A stretch of 64,000 nucleotides of DNA from Myxococcales bacterium (GTDB lineage Bacteria; Myxococcota_A; Bradymonadia; UBA7976; UBA1532): the NCBI GenBank assembly GCA_002731825.1, contig PCCS01000013.1, positions 57,480-121,479 of the forward strand, written 5' to 3'. Positions 1 to 8,758 of the stretch are shown here, piece by piece. A program made the position numbers and the translations under genes. The notes beneath the pieces were generated by a model. That model searched no databases. It was given only the letters and a program-made list of their open reading frames with translations, and had not been told where the DNA came from. Position 1 is the first letter of the stretch; each line of letters opens with the position of its first letter.

Positions 1-729
1 ATCAAAGTCGTCAGCGGAGCGCATCGTCTGCTGCATGACATCAACAGCTGCGTCAATGGCATCCTCACTGCCATCACCACTGAGCTCTCGCAGAGCCTCT
101 TGGGCATCGCGAAACAGTGCGTCGGCGGCGGCTTGCTCTTCCTCCGTCTGGGGGATTTGTCCCCCGATTTCTGCAACGATTGCTTCGTAGTCGGGTATGG
201 CAGAGAGCTGGAGTTGATTACGCGCCGCAAAGTCGAGCATTCGGTCGACAGTCGATGCCCTAGCCGTTGGGTTGAAGTAAAGTGCTTCGATCAACGCGGG
301 GCATCGCAGTAAACGCATCTGGTTTTGTGCGATTAAGTCGCAGATGGCCTCATCGGCCGCGTCGGCGATTCTCAAGACCGTTTCGTCATCGGTCACTGGA
401 TTTAAAAGAATGGCGCGAACAAGGCTCTTGTCTGATGCAAATAAGGTGGCGAGCCAATCGAGTACCAGGGGGAGCATCGGTTGTTTGATAACCTGTTTCA
501 GACTGGCATCCGGCATGTTGAGGACGGTTTTCTCGGCTTCTTCATGCAATGCGCCCGTTTCCGCCATAGCGATTTGATAGAGCGAGCACAGCTGCACGAC
601 AGGCTTCATAGGTACGAGGCCTTTAGACAGCATCTCTTTTAAGCGATCGGGTGCATCCGGAGAGACAAAACGGCGAGCGGCTTCAGGAAACTTTTCAATG
701 GGGATCAATCGGTCTTCAGGCAGCGCCAC
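1..729 (-). CDS. Hypothetical protein, 3' end cut by window edge
   Basis: The minus-strand frame is open from a GTG at 729 to the left edge, giving 243 residues with no stop, so the C-terminus is missing. An AGAGGAG ribosome site at about 735-741 sits at good distance and fixes the start. The N-terminus reads VALPEDRLIPIEKFPEAARR and the rest is helical and Leu/Ala rich, with phrases such as PVVQLCSLYQIAMAE and VRAILLNPVTDDETVLRIAD that recall irregular HEAT-like helical repeats. No signal peptide or membrane segment is visible. It lies 82 bases downstream of coaX on the same strand and may belong to that operon. I do not recognise a named family and assign no function. Confidence 0.7.
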   Translation of the reverse strand, partial: MALPEDRLIPIEKFPEAARRFVSPDAPDRLKEMLSKGLVPMKPVVQLCSLYQIAMAETGALHEEAEKTVLNMPDASLKQVIKQPMLPLVLDWLATLFASDKSLVRAILLNPVTDDETVLRIADAADEAICDLIAQNQMRLLRCPALIEALYFNPTARASTVDRMLDFAARNQLQLSAIPDYEAIVAEIGGQIPQTEEEQAAADALFRDAQEALRELSGDGSEDAIDAAVDVMQQTMRSADDFD

Positions 730-811
730 GGCGACTCCTCTGGGTTTTCTACTACGTTGACTGGTTGTCCCCGGTGGGTCAAGGGGCGCTGCGGATTGTG
801 AGCTTTGCGAT

Positions 812-1588
812 CTAGTCTCGATTTCTATTCCGCAGATGGAGAATTCTGAGCCCATCTAGTGTGAGATCAGACTCAACTTTTTTAATGACCGAGGTTTCGC
901 GAGCGATCTGAGTGGCCAGCCCACCTGTCGCGACCACGCTAAATTCAAAGTCCACGGAGTCTTTGATTCTCTTGATGAGCCCTTCGACTAAGCCCACATA
1001 ACCAAATACCAGTCCCGATTGAATGCTGGCAACCGTGTTTCGGCCGACCACATGCTCTGGACGGACAAAGTCAACCCGTGGAAGACGAGCCGCGTGAGCG
1101 AATAACGCTTGGCTTGAGATGCCAATCCCCGGGCAGATCGACCCCCCCAAATATGCGCCGTCCGGACTGACGACGTCAAAGGTCGTTGCTGTTCCAAAGT
1201 CAACGATAACGAGTCCCGATGACCACCGATTATAAGCCGCAACCGCGTTGACGATCCGATCGGCACCGACTTCCCGTGGATCTTCGTATCGGATGGGCAT
1301 CCCCGTCTTGAGGCCTGGACCAACGACCAAGCAGTCGACGTCGAAGAGTGCTTTGGTCATGTCAACCATCGTTCGCGTCAAAGACGGTACGACGCTGGAG
1401 ACGATCGCATCGGAAATGTCGCTTTTCGAAATTTCCGCGGACGTGCCAAAAAGAGACTGAATCAGCACGCTCATTTCATCAGACGTCCGTTCTGACCGGG
1501 TCGTCACTCGCCAATGGGCAGACAGCCTAGTGTCATCCCAGACGCCGAGTACAGTGTGTGTATTGCCGACATCGATTGCCAATAACAT
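812..1588 (-). CDS. coaX: Type III pantothenate kinase
   Basis: This cytoplasmic enzyme phosphorylates pantothenate with ATP, the first step of CoA synthesis. At 258 residues it has the usual CoaX length. The N-terminal DVGNTHT (residues 6-12) is the ASKHA-fold phosphate loop; GADR (108-111) and DFGTATTFD (130-138) are the family's pantothenate and ATP-site signatures. The ATG at 1588 directly follows the TGA of birA (TGAATG), so translation is probably coupled. The birA-coaX pairing is common in bacteria. Nothing about the protein looks damaged. Confidence 0.95.
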   Translation of the reverse strand: MLLAIDVGNTHTVLGVWDDTRLSAHWRVTTRSERTSDEMSVLIQSLFGTSAEISKSDISDAIVSSVVPSLTRTMVDMTKALFDVDCLVVGPGLKTGMPIRYEDPREVGADRIVNAVAAYNRWSSGLVIVDFGTATTFDVVSPDGAYLGGSICPGIGISSQALFAHAARLPRVDFVRPEHVVGRNTVASIQSGLVFGYVGLVEGLIKRIKDSVDFEFSVVATGGLATQIARETSVIKKVESDLTLDGLRILHLRNRNRD

Positions 1589-2308
1589 TCAGTCTACCTC
1601 GTCGATTATGTGGACGTCGCCAGCGTGAATCAGCTCAATACCTGTCGCGGTTTCCATGCGCAATGACCCATCCTTGGCTAAACCCGAAAAACGACCAACA
1701 TGGTCGCCTCGTCTGATGGGGGTGCCAAGCTCCGGACCATATTTGAGCCAGCTTTGGATGATGGACACCATGCCTTTCGATGCCGCGTCTGACAGACCAG
1801 CTCTCAAATGGGCGACGAGTTTTTCGGCGATCTGCCGTGTGTCGACTGACAGCTTAGCGACCTCGTTGAGAGCGATGGCATTGAGGTCCGATGGCCACCC
1901 GTCAGTTGGCCTATCGACATTTAGGCCAATGCCCACAACGGCATACCAATGGTGCCCGATGGTTCTGGCCTCGCAGAGAATTCCAGCCAGTTTCTGCCCA
2001 TCATACAAAACATCATTGGGCCACTTAAGCATGACAGGTATATCCAACTCATCGCATAACTTTGCCGTGGCCACAGCGGCCAGGAGGGGAATGGCCCCTC
2101 CCAAGCTTTGTGGAATCTTTGGTTGAGATAGCCAGCTTAAATAAAGTCCCGCGGACACAGGAGAATGCCACGTTCGGCCCAGTCGTCCTCGGCCCCGGGT
2201 TTGTCTCAGGGATGCGACGGCATCATATGTCGTGTCACCGACGAGCTTGATCGCCTCGTCGTTGGTGCTGTCGCAAGACTCGATCCACTTAATCATTTTG
2301 GCTACCAC
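1589..2308 (-). CDS. birA: Biotin--[acetyl-CoA-carboxylase] ligase, monofunctional
   Basis: BirA makes biotinyl-AMP and attaches biotin to the carrier lysine of biotin-dependent carboxylases. The 239-residue protein carries GRGRLGRTWHSP (39-50), the biotinyl-AMP loop, KWPNDV (95-100), and a lysine in GQKLAGI (104-110). It begins directly with the catalytic domain and has no N-terminal winged helix, so it should be a group I ligase that does not itself act as the bio repressor. The listed start is GTG 2308, overlapping the end of epmA by 7 bases. An ATG at 2296, just after the epmA stop, is an alternative. Neither has a strong ribosome site. Confidence 0.93.
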   Translation of the reverse strand: MVAKMIKWIESCDSTNDEAIKLVGDTTYDAVASLRQTRGRGRLGRTWHSPVSAGLYLSWLSQPKIPQSLGGAIPLLAAVATAKLCDELDIPVMLKWPNDVLYDGQKLAGILCEARTIGHHWYAVVGIGLNVDRPTDGWPSDLNAIALNEVAKLSVDTRQIAEKLVAHLRAGLSDAASKGMVSIIQSWLKYGPELGTPIRRGDHVGRFSGLAKDGSLRMETATGIELIHAGDVHIIDEVD

Positions 2309-3282
2309 GATAAAACGTCTTCAATTTGTCTCGACTCGATCAATAGCATGCTCAGGCGCTCAATCCCGAGTGCAATCCCTGCACAGGGTGGAACATGTTC
2401 AAGAGCCGCAAGCAAGCGGAGGTCGATGTCATAGATGGGTCGATTGAGTCGTCGGCGCTGCTTTTGCTCGTCTATGAAGCGATTTTTTTGTTCCACAGGG
2501 TCCGTCAGCTCATCAAAGGCATTGGCCAATTCAAAACCGCCGGCATAGAGTTCAAACCTCATGGCCTCCGTTGCATTATTCGGATCCAGTCTTGCCAGGG
2601 CAGCTTGACTGCGGGGCCAACCATAGAGGAGACAGGGTTTATCTCGACCTAGTTTAGGCTCTATTTCATTGACGAATAGCTCACAAAAGATGTTGTCCCA
2701 ATCATCGTCCAAATCTGACAGACGCCAGCCCTGGTCTCGGGCGCGCTTGCGCAGTGTCGGGCCATCCTCAGCTAGCCACGGGTCGACCCCAGTATATCTA
2801 ATAAATGCATCGCGCAATTTAATACGCTCAAAGGGTTGACTCAAATCGCAACCAAAGCGCTCGGGGGAACCGCCTTGATTCTCTATGATCCAATGGATGA
2901 GCGCCTCAGTCTCGTCCATCATATCGAATAGGTCAGCCGAAACACGATACCATTCAAGCATTGTGAACTGAGGGGAATGCGTGTTTGAAGCCGGTTCGTC
3001 CCGAAAGCAGGGCGTGACCGCGTAAATCCGCTTCATACCTCGCCCAAGAAGGGTTTTTAGTGCATATTCTGGGCTGGTTTGTAAATATCTCGTCACCCCA
3101 TTTTGTTGCACTGGATAGGCGTCGATATGAGGTTCCATTCCAGGGGATGGGACGAGTAGTGGAACAAAAATTTCCGTATAATCTTGGCCATCAAAAAATG
3201 CTCTGATCCATCGCACAAACTGTGCTGTTCGGATCAAGGCATCAGGCGAGATCTGCTCCATTGGGCGGCGTGAATCAGTCAC
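2302..3282 (-). CDS. epmA: EF-P--(R)-beta-lysine ligase (GenX/PoxA/YjeA)
   Basis: EpmA is a class II lysyl-tRNA-synthetase paralogue without the anticodon-binding domain; it attaches (R)-beta-lysine to a conserved lysine of elongation factor P. The 326-residue length matches the stand-alone catalytic core. Visible motifs are QTSPEYALK (69-77), CFRDEP (92-97, motif 2), and ALGIERLSML (about 304-313, motif 3). The start is GTG 3282, 8 bases after the ParB-like gene, with only a weak ribosome site, so coupling is likely; an ATG at 3261 is possible. No epmB or efp lies in the window. The run epmA-birA-coaX groups two lysine-modifying ligases with CoA synthesis. Confidence 0.93.
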   Translation of the reverse strand: MTDSRRPMEQISPDALIRTAQFVRWIRAFFDGQDYTEIFVPLLVPSPGMEPHIDAYPVQQNGVTRYLQTSPEYALKTLLGRGMKRIYAVTPCFRDEPASNTHSPQFTMLEWYRVSADLFDMMDETEALIHWIIENQGGSPERFGCDLSQPFERIKLRDAFIRYTGVDPWLAEDGPTLRKRARDQGWRLSDLDDDWDNIFCELFVNEIEPKLGRDKPCLLYGWPRSQAALARLDPNNATEAMRFELYAGGFELANAFDELTDPVEQKNRFIDEQKQRRRLNRPIYDIDLRLLAALEHVPPCAGIALGIERLSMLLIESRQIEDVLSW

Positions 3283-3290
3283 CTAAGCAA

Positions 3291-4262
3291 TCACTTCAGT
3301 CTTCTGGCCACTTTTGCAAAGTAAATGATGAGTTGTTCGAGCGGGAGTCGCTCGTCTGGACCAAGGTCTGCCCAGTAGGGCCTCAGGGCTGACACCCACG
3401 CAGCGCCCTCAGCGAGAGCGTGATTGGCTTGCTCTGCCATATCATCTAAATAGACGTCTTCAATCACCGACTCATCGTCGTCCATAACGCGTTCAAGAAC
3501 AGCAGACATTGGGTGTTCAGGTGAGAGGACGGCTGCCAAGTGTTTCACCGCGTTACTGGACTGGCCTGTCACAAGACAGTTCTCAGCTACATATAAAGCG
3601 GCGGCAGTCGCCTCATCGATCTCGTCTATGACACGAATGAGTACATGGGTTGCAGATGCGGCTTTCAAAGCGGCCATTCGTCTGTATCCGGTCAGTAGAA
3701 TAAACCGTTGTCCAGGGCCCGGTCGAACAACAACGGGCGTTAGCTGACCATATCGCTTGATATTCGCGGCCAGTCGGTTCACATCCCGTACAGGTCTGGG
3801 CGCATCTTTCTGATGGAATAGAATTTTATCCAAGGGCACTCGTTGTTCGTGGCGAGCCGAATCGGCGGCCTGCTTCGCACGCGTCATTAACACATCCAGT
3901 TTGACCTGCTTAGAGCGTAGATCCAACTCTCGCTCATCGGCTAAGACTTCCCGGTTGACCAACTCCCTGCGTGCGGCCTCAACCACCGATTCACGGACCC
4001 TTACATCATCCAAGTCTCGCTTGGTTTTTTTAATCAGTCGGTCGAGTTCACCGCGCCTAGGGTCAGGTCCCAATGCACTGCGGACGTGCGTCTTCAAGCC
4101 CTCTGGGAGTCGTCTAACGACACGTCGAAACCAACTCTCTGAGGACTGTGCTTCCTCAGATGTTGTCGGTTCTTGATGCCGATTGACACGCGCTTGTGCA
4201 TCTCGAGCTATGCGTCGGGACCGGTCTGAAACAACGGACTTAAAATCGTATCGTTTGGCCAT
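3291..4262 (-). CDS. ParB/Srx-domain protein with N-terminal coiled coil
   Basis: The 323-residue protein has a basic N-terminus (MAKRYDFKSV), a charged heptad-like stretch at about 74-135 likely to be coiled coil, then a ParB N-terminal domain at about 143-230: VPLDKI, LAANIKRYGQLTPVVVR and ILLTGYRRMAALK, the box II equivalent, with AENCL ending the domain. In ParB the GERR-type box binds CTP; here it reads GYRR. A helical C-terminal region follows. No ParA partner or parS sites are visible nearby, so this is an orphan member and a role in segregation cannot be assumed. ATG 4262 is chosen over an in-frame TTG at 4277 that has an AGGGG upstream; both are possible. Confidence 0.85.
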   Translation of the reverse strand: MAKRYDFKSVVSDRSRRIARDAQARVNRHQEPTTSEEAQSSESWFRRVVRRLPEGLKTHVRSALGPDPRRGELDRLIKKTKRDLDDVRVRESVVEAARRELVNREVLADERELDLRSKQVKLDVLMTRAKQAADSARHEQRVPLDKILFHQKDAPRPVRDVNRLAANIKRYGQLTPVVVRPGPGQRFILLTGYRRMAALKAASATHVLIRVIDEIDEATAAALYVAENCLVTGQSSNAVKHLAAVLSPEHPMSAVLERVMDDDESVIEDVYLDDMAEQANHALAEGAAWVSALRPYWADLGPDERLPLEQLIIYFAKVARRLK

Positions 4263-4455
4263 AATATACGCTCTCAAGCATCCCCTGGCTTGTCAATATC
4301 CAGTGCGCTGGCTTTAGAAAACAAACTTAAACTCCACGTTGAGCACCCTCACTGATTGGTCTGGGCAAAAAGTAAATGCAATCTGGACACTGTAAGATTA
4401 TCGTGACCCTTGGCGCCGACTCACTTGTCTGGGATGACACTATTTAGTGGAGTTC

Positions 4456-4484
4456 TTGGACATCGGCCCAACACGAGCTAAGTT
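4456..4484 (+). promoter_or_regulatory. Predicted sigma70-type promoter for the CHAT/TPR gene
   Basis: TTGGAC at 4456-4461 and TAAGTT at 4479-4484 are separated by 17 bases, 36 bases before the ATG. The same TTGGAC-N17 spacing occurs before two other genes in this window. The prediction is by eye only. Confidence 0.35.
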
Positions 4485-4520
4485 TAGACGATTACATAGG
4501 CTTTTAAATTGGAGACACTC

Positions 4521-7500
4521 ATGACAGTGCGCATGGCACGCGGTCTGACTTTTCTGCTGCTCAGTTTGTTTACGACGATTTCAGTCGCAGCACCCAACCC
4601 TTACTCTGATTGGTCATTCGATGCGAAACGCGCCAACGAGAAAGGCGACTTGGACGCCTTGGGTATGCTGGTCAAAGCGAATCCTCATTTTGGTCGAGTT
4701 TTCTTTTACGGACAAGTCTTTGACCTGGTCACAGATGGCGTGCCGAAATCAGTTCGCACCGCATTGCAACCTCGCTTAGAGCAAGTTGCAAAAGTCCTCA
4801 AACAGGTGGATTCATCGGACGATTTGCCAGCCCTGTTTTTGGACCGTGTCGCCAGCGGGAAACTGAAGACGGATGCCGAGACCTTTCGGCGTGTTCAGCA
4901 GAGTAGTCTGAATTTGTTGACTGACGCTCGTCTCTTAGCGCTCCGGTTATCGACCGTAGAAAACCCACAGATTGTTCAAGCCGTCTTCTATTCCTATCTC
5001 TATCGAGCTGAACTGGCACGGCCGCGTCTGGGTGGTGCAGGCCAGGTGAAGACATTTCTCAATTTAACACGCCTGCTCGCCGAAGGTTTTGCCCTTATCG
5101 AGGGTAATTTGGCGCCCTGGCGGACTTTGGCGGCCTTCAAGCCAAAGGGGGGCAATCCGGGGCCTGCATTCGACATCAGCGTCCAAGGCATTGTAGAGCA
5201 GAATCTCATTAACGCTTTGAACCAGTCGATTTCAGCTCAGTCCAACAGCGCATTCAATGCAATGCTTAAGACGTATTCAACAGCGCGGGCAGCACGCGGT
5301 GACAACCTATTGGTTGCCTTGATTCTAAACGGCGTTGCTCATGCTGCCGCGCGTGTTGGCGATGCACCGCGTGCCCGCGGCTATCATCAGCAAGTTCTCC
5401 AAGGCGTACGGTCCATTAAACTGTCTGCGCTCAATGTTGCCCTCCTAAAGCAAGTCATTGAACAGCATCTGTCAGATAAGACATTTGATGGCCTGCGAGC
5501 ACAGACGTCTAGTTTGCGTAATGCCGGTTTGAAAACCCTCAATGCCATGGGCGTCACCGACACCCTTGAGCGGGCGGCCATTGCTCTTGACGACCATGCT
5601 AGAGCCCTGATTGAAGATGGGAAACTGTCCGGTTCGATTTTGGCCATAGATGAAGCGACGGCACTCTTCGCTCTGCTCGCTAAACCTGAGGTCGCCGCCA
5701 TCGGTCAGCTTCAAGGAGATGTGCCTCACGTGCGCTACAGCCGTTTGAGCCGACAGGCGAATTTGCTTCGATTAAGAGGCTGGACGGAGCTCAGACGAGG
5801 GAATTTTGAGAGTGCCAAAGCGGGCTTCAAGAGTTCGATGCAAATCTTTAAGGCGGATTTGAACGAGCTGGTGGAGGCATCTCGCTCGGAGACCGCACTG
5901 GCGACCGCAATTCTGGCGACGGGAGATTGGACAAAAGCGCTTGCAGCAACGACCTCGGCGCTCGATCGGTTAGGGCCGGACGGTGATGCGGCCACCCGAG
6001 CGCAAACCTATCTCGTTCAAGGTTGGATTCGGTTTACGAGGGGGGAGCTCGCGAAGGCGTATGGGAATGCTAATTACGGGCTCCGCGTGTTCAAGAGTGC
6101 GACCAATAAAGCAGATAACAAAGAGGTACATGGCCGACTTCACGCGCTGGCAGCCGCCGTACTCGACGGGGCCGGTTTTTTCGGTGATGCGGCTGCCCGC
6201 ATCGAGTACGCGCTTCGCCACCAGCCCGAGGATCCTGAGATTGTTCGTATGGCCGTTGTTGCAAAGGTCAAAGGTGGAGATCTGGATGGGGCCATCTCCG
6301 CTCTCGAGCCGCTCTTGGGTTCGGAATATGCCAGGACTGCCACGGTTTGGCGCGGCTGTATATTGCTTCGCAGTGGTCAAGTAGACGAGGGGCTGACCAT
6401 GCTACGTATTCTGGTGCCTCAGCTGACTCTTCCCCATTTGACCCACACCAATCTTGTTGGCCGCGCGTGCCTCGCATTCGGTTATTTGAAGACGGATGAT
6501 ATTGCGTCTGCCAAGGCGACGATCGCACCCGCTCTCAGACGATTGGAGACATATCCTCATCCTGGCTTGGCATGGAGAATTCATGCCCTCGATGGTGAAA
6601 TTGCTGCGCGGGAAGGGCGTGTTCTCGATGCGGCCGGTTCCCTAAGACAAGCACTCGATTCGTATCAGCTTTTTCTAGGAGAGCGGGCGTGGCGTGGGGT
6701 CAGTGCCGCCTATCAAACCCTGGCGCTTCCGGCTGAACCAACGAATTACTTGTCGAAACTACCGGATTTACTCGTCCGCGCTGGCGAGAAAGATAAGACG
6801 GCGAGGTCTGTTCACAGAATGGCGGCCGTTCAGGTTGCCGATTGGTTAAGAGATTGGACGACTGCACCGTCGAGTCGACGATTCGTTTCAGGCGAATCGT
6901 CCGATGCAAACGGCAAAGTACATGCGCAGTTGGCCCGACTCGATGAATTACGCCAGATCTTGGCAGACCAAGGCGTCGATATGCGTCAACGTGCGACGGT
7001 GGCGCAACGATATCGCCTGCAGGTCGAAGCCTTTAGAGACGCTGTCCAAGTCGTCCGAGGTGGCGATGCGGCCGCGTTGGATTTCTATGCGCCCGTAAGT
7101 CAAGTTCCGGAATCGGGACCCGATGTAGCCTTGCTTCGCTACCGTGTTGAGAGCGACGCAACCCATCTCTGGTTGGTTCTCGCACCCAATGATGTTCGCC
7201 ATTATATGCTCCCCGGACAAGCCAAAGTGGCTGCTATCGTCGGAGAAGTACACAGCATCATCAGTCAAGCTCCAGCAAAGTGGGATAGCGAAGCACGGCG
7301 ACCAAAAGACCCCAATGCTCAAGCATGGTCGACACTTGAAAAGACCGCAAAGACCATTCTTCCCTTTGTGAAGGAGCGAGCTGTAATGACTGCCCTCAAA
7401 GGGCGAACTCTTCGAATTAGCCCTGATGGCCCCCTGATTGGTCTGCCTTTTGATGCGTTAGTGTTAAAAAAACCAGCTCGGCGAAAGCGGGGTTCCGCAC

Positions 7501-8513
7501 CCACGTATTTGGGCAGCCAATTTGCAGTTCAATTGGCCATGCCCCAACATGTTAAAGGGGATGGCGTGACGGCTGACAAAACAGCCATCCTTGGTCCGCT
7601 CTCGGACGGCATCAAGAACTGCCCCTCAACGTCGGCAGGTTTCGATTTGTGTTCTGCGCAACGCAACTCGGGATTGAGCGCGGCCCTTGATGGCGTTGGA
7701 GGTGGACAAAATGCGCCAAAACGGCTTGCCGGAACCGCGCTGTCCAACGTGACCTTAGCCAGTTCTCTCAAGGCCTATAGACGTGTGATTATCCTAAGCC
7801 CCATCGAGTTCTCATCGACCGCATTCAGTGTGTCTAAAGCAAACGGAGGCATCGCAAAGCTCTCTTTCGAATCCATCGCCGATCACGGAAGCGGGTCCGA
7901 TGAAGTCTTTGTTGTGAGCACCGCTTCAGATCCATTTCCTGCGGAGACGGGGTTGCCTCTGCGACGCTTGCAAAATGCGCTGATGGCATCGGGTACAGGT
8001 GTGTTGGCCATCAACATTGCCAGCGATGCGAATGATGCGAGCTTAATGGCCTACCTAAGTCCTTACCTCGCTGATAATCGAGGCCTATACGATGCCATTT
8101 ACAGTTGGAAGACCCAAGCGATGTCGATGCAGCATGATGTCAAGGGTCAAGGGCCCGTAATCCACCATCCCTATTATTGGGCACGTTGGTCTGTGTACTC
8201 GGTGAGTGACACATCGCCTAAGATCATCGAAGCGAAGAGCCCAAGTGTTGATAATCCGTATGGGTCGGACGGCACATCCTCGGCTGATGATTCATTAGAA
8301 AATCCCACCGTTGAGCCCGCGACGAAGACGAGTCCAGAGTCCAAAGAACGCCCGGACAATGCGAGCTCAAAGTCTCCTGAAGAAGACGGTGATCCCAAAG
8401 GTCTAGCGCCAAAAAAAGACACCGAGACCGCGACTGATGCCAAGCCGAGTCAGGCCTCTGAAAGCAAGCCAGAGGCTCAAACTGACGCGGCTGAGAAATC
8501 CGACTCGAATTAA
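4521..8513 (+). CDS. Exported TPR protein with degenerate CHAT domain
   Basis: ATG 4521 is preceded by GGAG at the right distance and is preferred to TTG 4509. The 1330-residue product starts with a signal peptide (LTFLLLSLFTTISVAA). It continues as a long array of TPR-like helical pairs to about residue 850, followed by a CHAT-like domain at about 865-1250, recognised by LRISPDGPLIGLPFDAL near residue 964 and YLGSQFAVQLAMP. CHAT domains are caspase-like peptidases. The expected catalytic His-Gly and Ser-Ala-Cys stretches are absent; the matching strands read RVIILSPIEF and EVFVVSTASDPF, so it is probably inactive. The last 80 or so residues are acidic and Ser/Lys/Glu/Pro rich. The location is periplasmic or exported, and the role is unknown. 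Confidence 0.85.
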   Translation: MTVRMARGLTFLLLSLFTTISVAAPNPYSDWSFDAKRANEKGDLDALGMLVKANPHFGRVFFYGQVFDLVTDGVPKSVRTALQPRLEQVAKVLKQVDSSDDLPALFLDRVASGKLKTDAETFRRVQQSSLNLLTDARLLALRLSTVENPQIVQAVFYSYLYRAELARPRLGGAGQVKTFLNLTRLLAEGFALIEGNLAPWRTLAAFKPKGGNPGPAFDISVQGIVEQNLINALNQSISAQSNSAFNAMLKTYSTARAARGDNLLVALILNGVAHAAARVGDAPRARGYHQQVLQGVRSIKLSALNVALLKQVIEQHLSDKTFDGLRAQTSSLRNAGLKTLNAMGVTDTLERAAIALDDHARALIEDGKLSGSILAIDEATALFALLAKPEVAAIGQLQGDVPHVRYSRLSRQANLLRLRGWTELRRGNFESAKAGFKSSMQIFKADLNELVEASRSETALATAILATGDWTKALAATTSALDRLGPDGDAATRAQTYLVQGWIRFTRGELAKAYGNANYGLRVFKSATNKADNKEVHGRLHALAAAVLDGAGFFGDAAARIEYALRHQPEDPEIVRMAVVAKVKGGDLDGAISALEPLLGSEYARTATVWRGCILLRSGQVDEGLTMLRILVPQLTLPHLTHTNLVGRACLAFGYLKTDDIASAKATIAPALRRLETYPHPGLAWRIHALDGEIAAREGRVLDAAGSLRQALDSYQLFLGERAWRGVSAAYQTLALPAEPTNYLSKLPDLLVRAGEKDKTARSVHRMAAVQVADWLRDWTTAPSSRRFVSGESSDANGKVHAQLARLDELRQILADQGVDMRQRATVAQRYRLQVEAFRDAVQVVRGGDAAALDFYAPVSQVPESGPDVALLRYRVESDATHLWLVLAPNDVRHYMLPGQAKVAAIVGEVHSIISQAPAKWDSEARRPKDPNAQAWSTLEKTAKTILPFVKERAVMTALKGRTLRISPDGPLIGLPFDALVLKKPARRKRGSAPTYLGSQFAVQLAMPQHVKGDGVTADKTAILGPLSDGIKNCPSTSAGFDLCSAQRNSGLSAALDGVGGGQNAPKRLAGTALSNVTLASSLKAYRRVIILSPIEFSSTAFSVSKANGGIAKLSFESIADHGSGSDEVFVVSTASDPFPAETGLPLRRLQNALMASGTGVLAINIASDANDASLMAYLSPYLADNRGLYDAIYSWKTQAMSMQHDVKGQGPVIHHPYYWARWSVYSVSDTSPKIIEAKSPSVDNPYGSDGTSSADDSLENPTVEPATKTSPESKERPDNASSKSPEEDGDPKGLAPKKDTETATDAKPSQASESKPEAQTDAAEKSDSN

Positions 8514-8549
8514 GAGACATCAGGCTGATGCCCGAACCGAGTAAGCGGC

Positions 8550-8756
8550 CTACCTAGACCTGTCGCTCATAGGCTCGATGGACTCCGCTATACCAAGCGT
8601 TGGGTCAAAGAGGGGTCGCGAAATGACGTACTCTGCGGAGAGCCACTGGGAAAGGTCTATTGACTGGCACCTGACGCTGCAGAATGGCCGCGTCCCCTTG
8701 TTATTCTTGATATCGAAGGCTTGCTTACATTGGGGGCAAATCGTGTTGCTGCTCAT
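8550..8756 (-). CDS. yacG: DNA gyrase inhibitor YacG (zinc-binding)
   Basis: This 68-residue protein has the YacG zinc knuckle: CPQC near the N-terminus, then RPFCSVRC, giving four cysteines, followed by the family's SIDLSQWLSAEY block. In E. coli YacG binds GyrB and inhibits gyrase. YacG usually sits beside coaE; here it follows a rhomboid-like membrane protein with only two bases between stop and start (TGATCATG), so the two are probably translated together. Confidence 0.92.
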   Translation of the reverse strand: MSSNTICPQCKQAFDIKNNKGTRPFCSVRCQSIDLSQWLSAEYVISRPLFDPTLGIAESIEPMSDRSR

Positions 8757-8758
8757 GA

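Noticed and set aside
8666..8682. TGGCAC-N5-GCTGC resembling a sigma54 promoter
   Set aside because: Inside yacG on the opposite strand, with a poor -12 element and no gene starting downstream.
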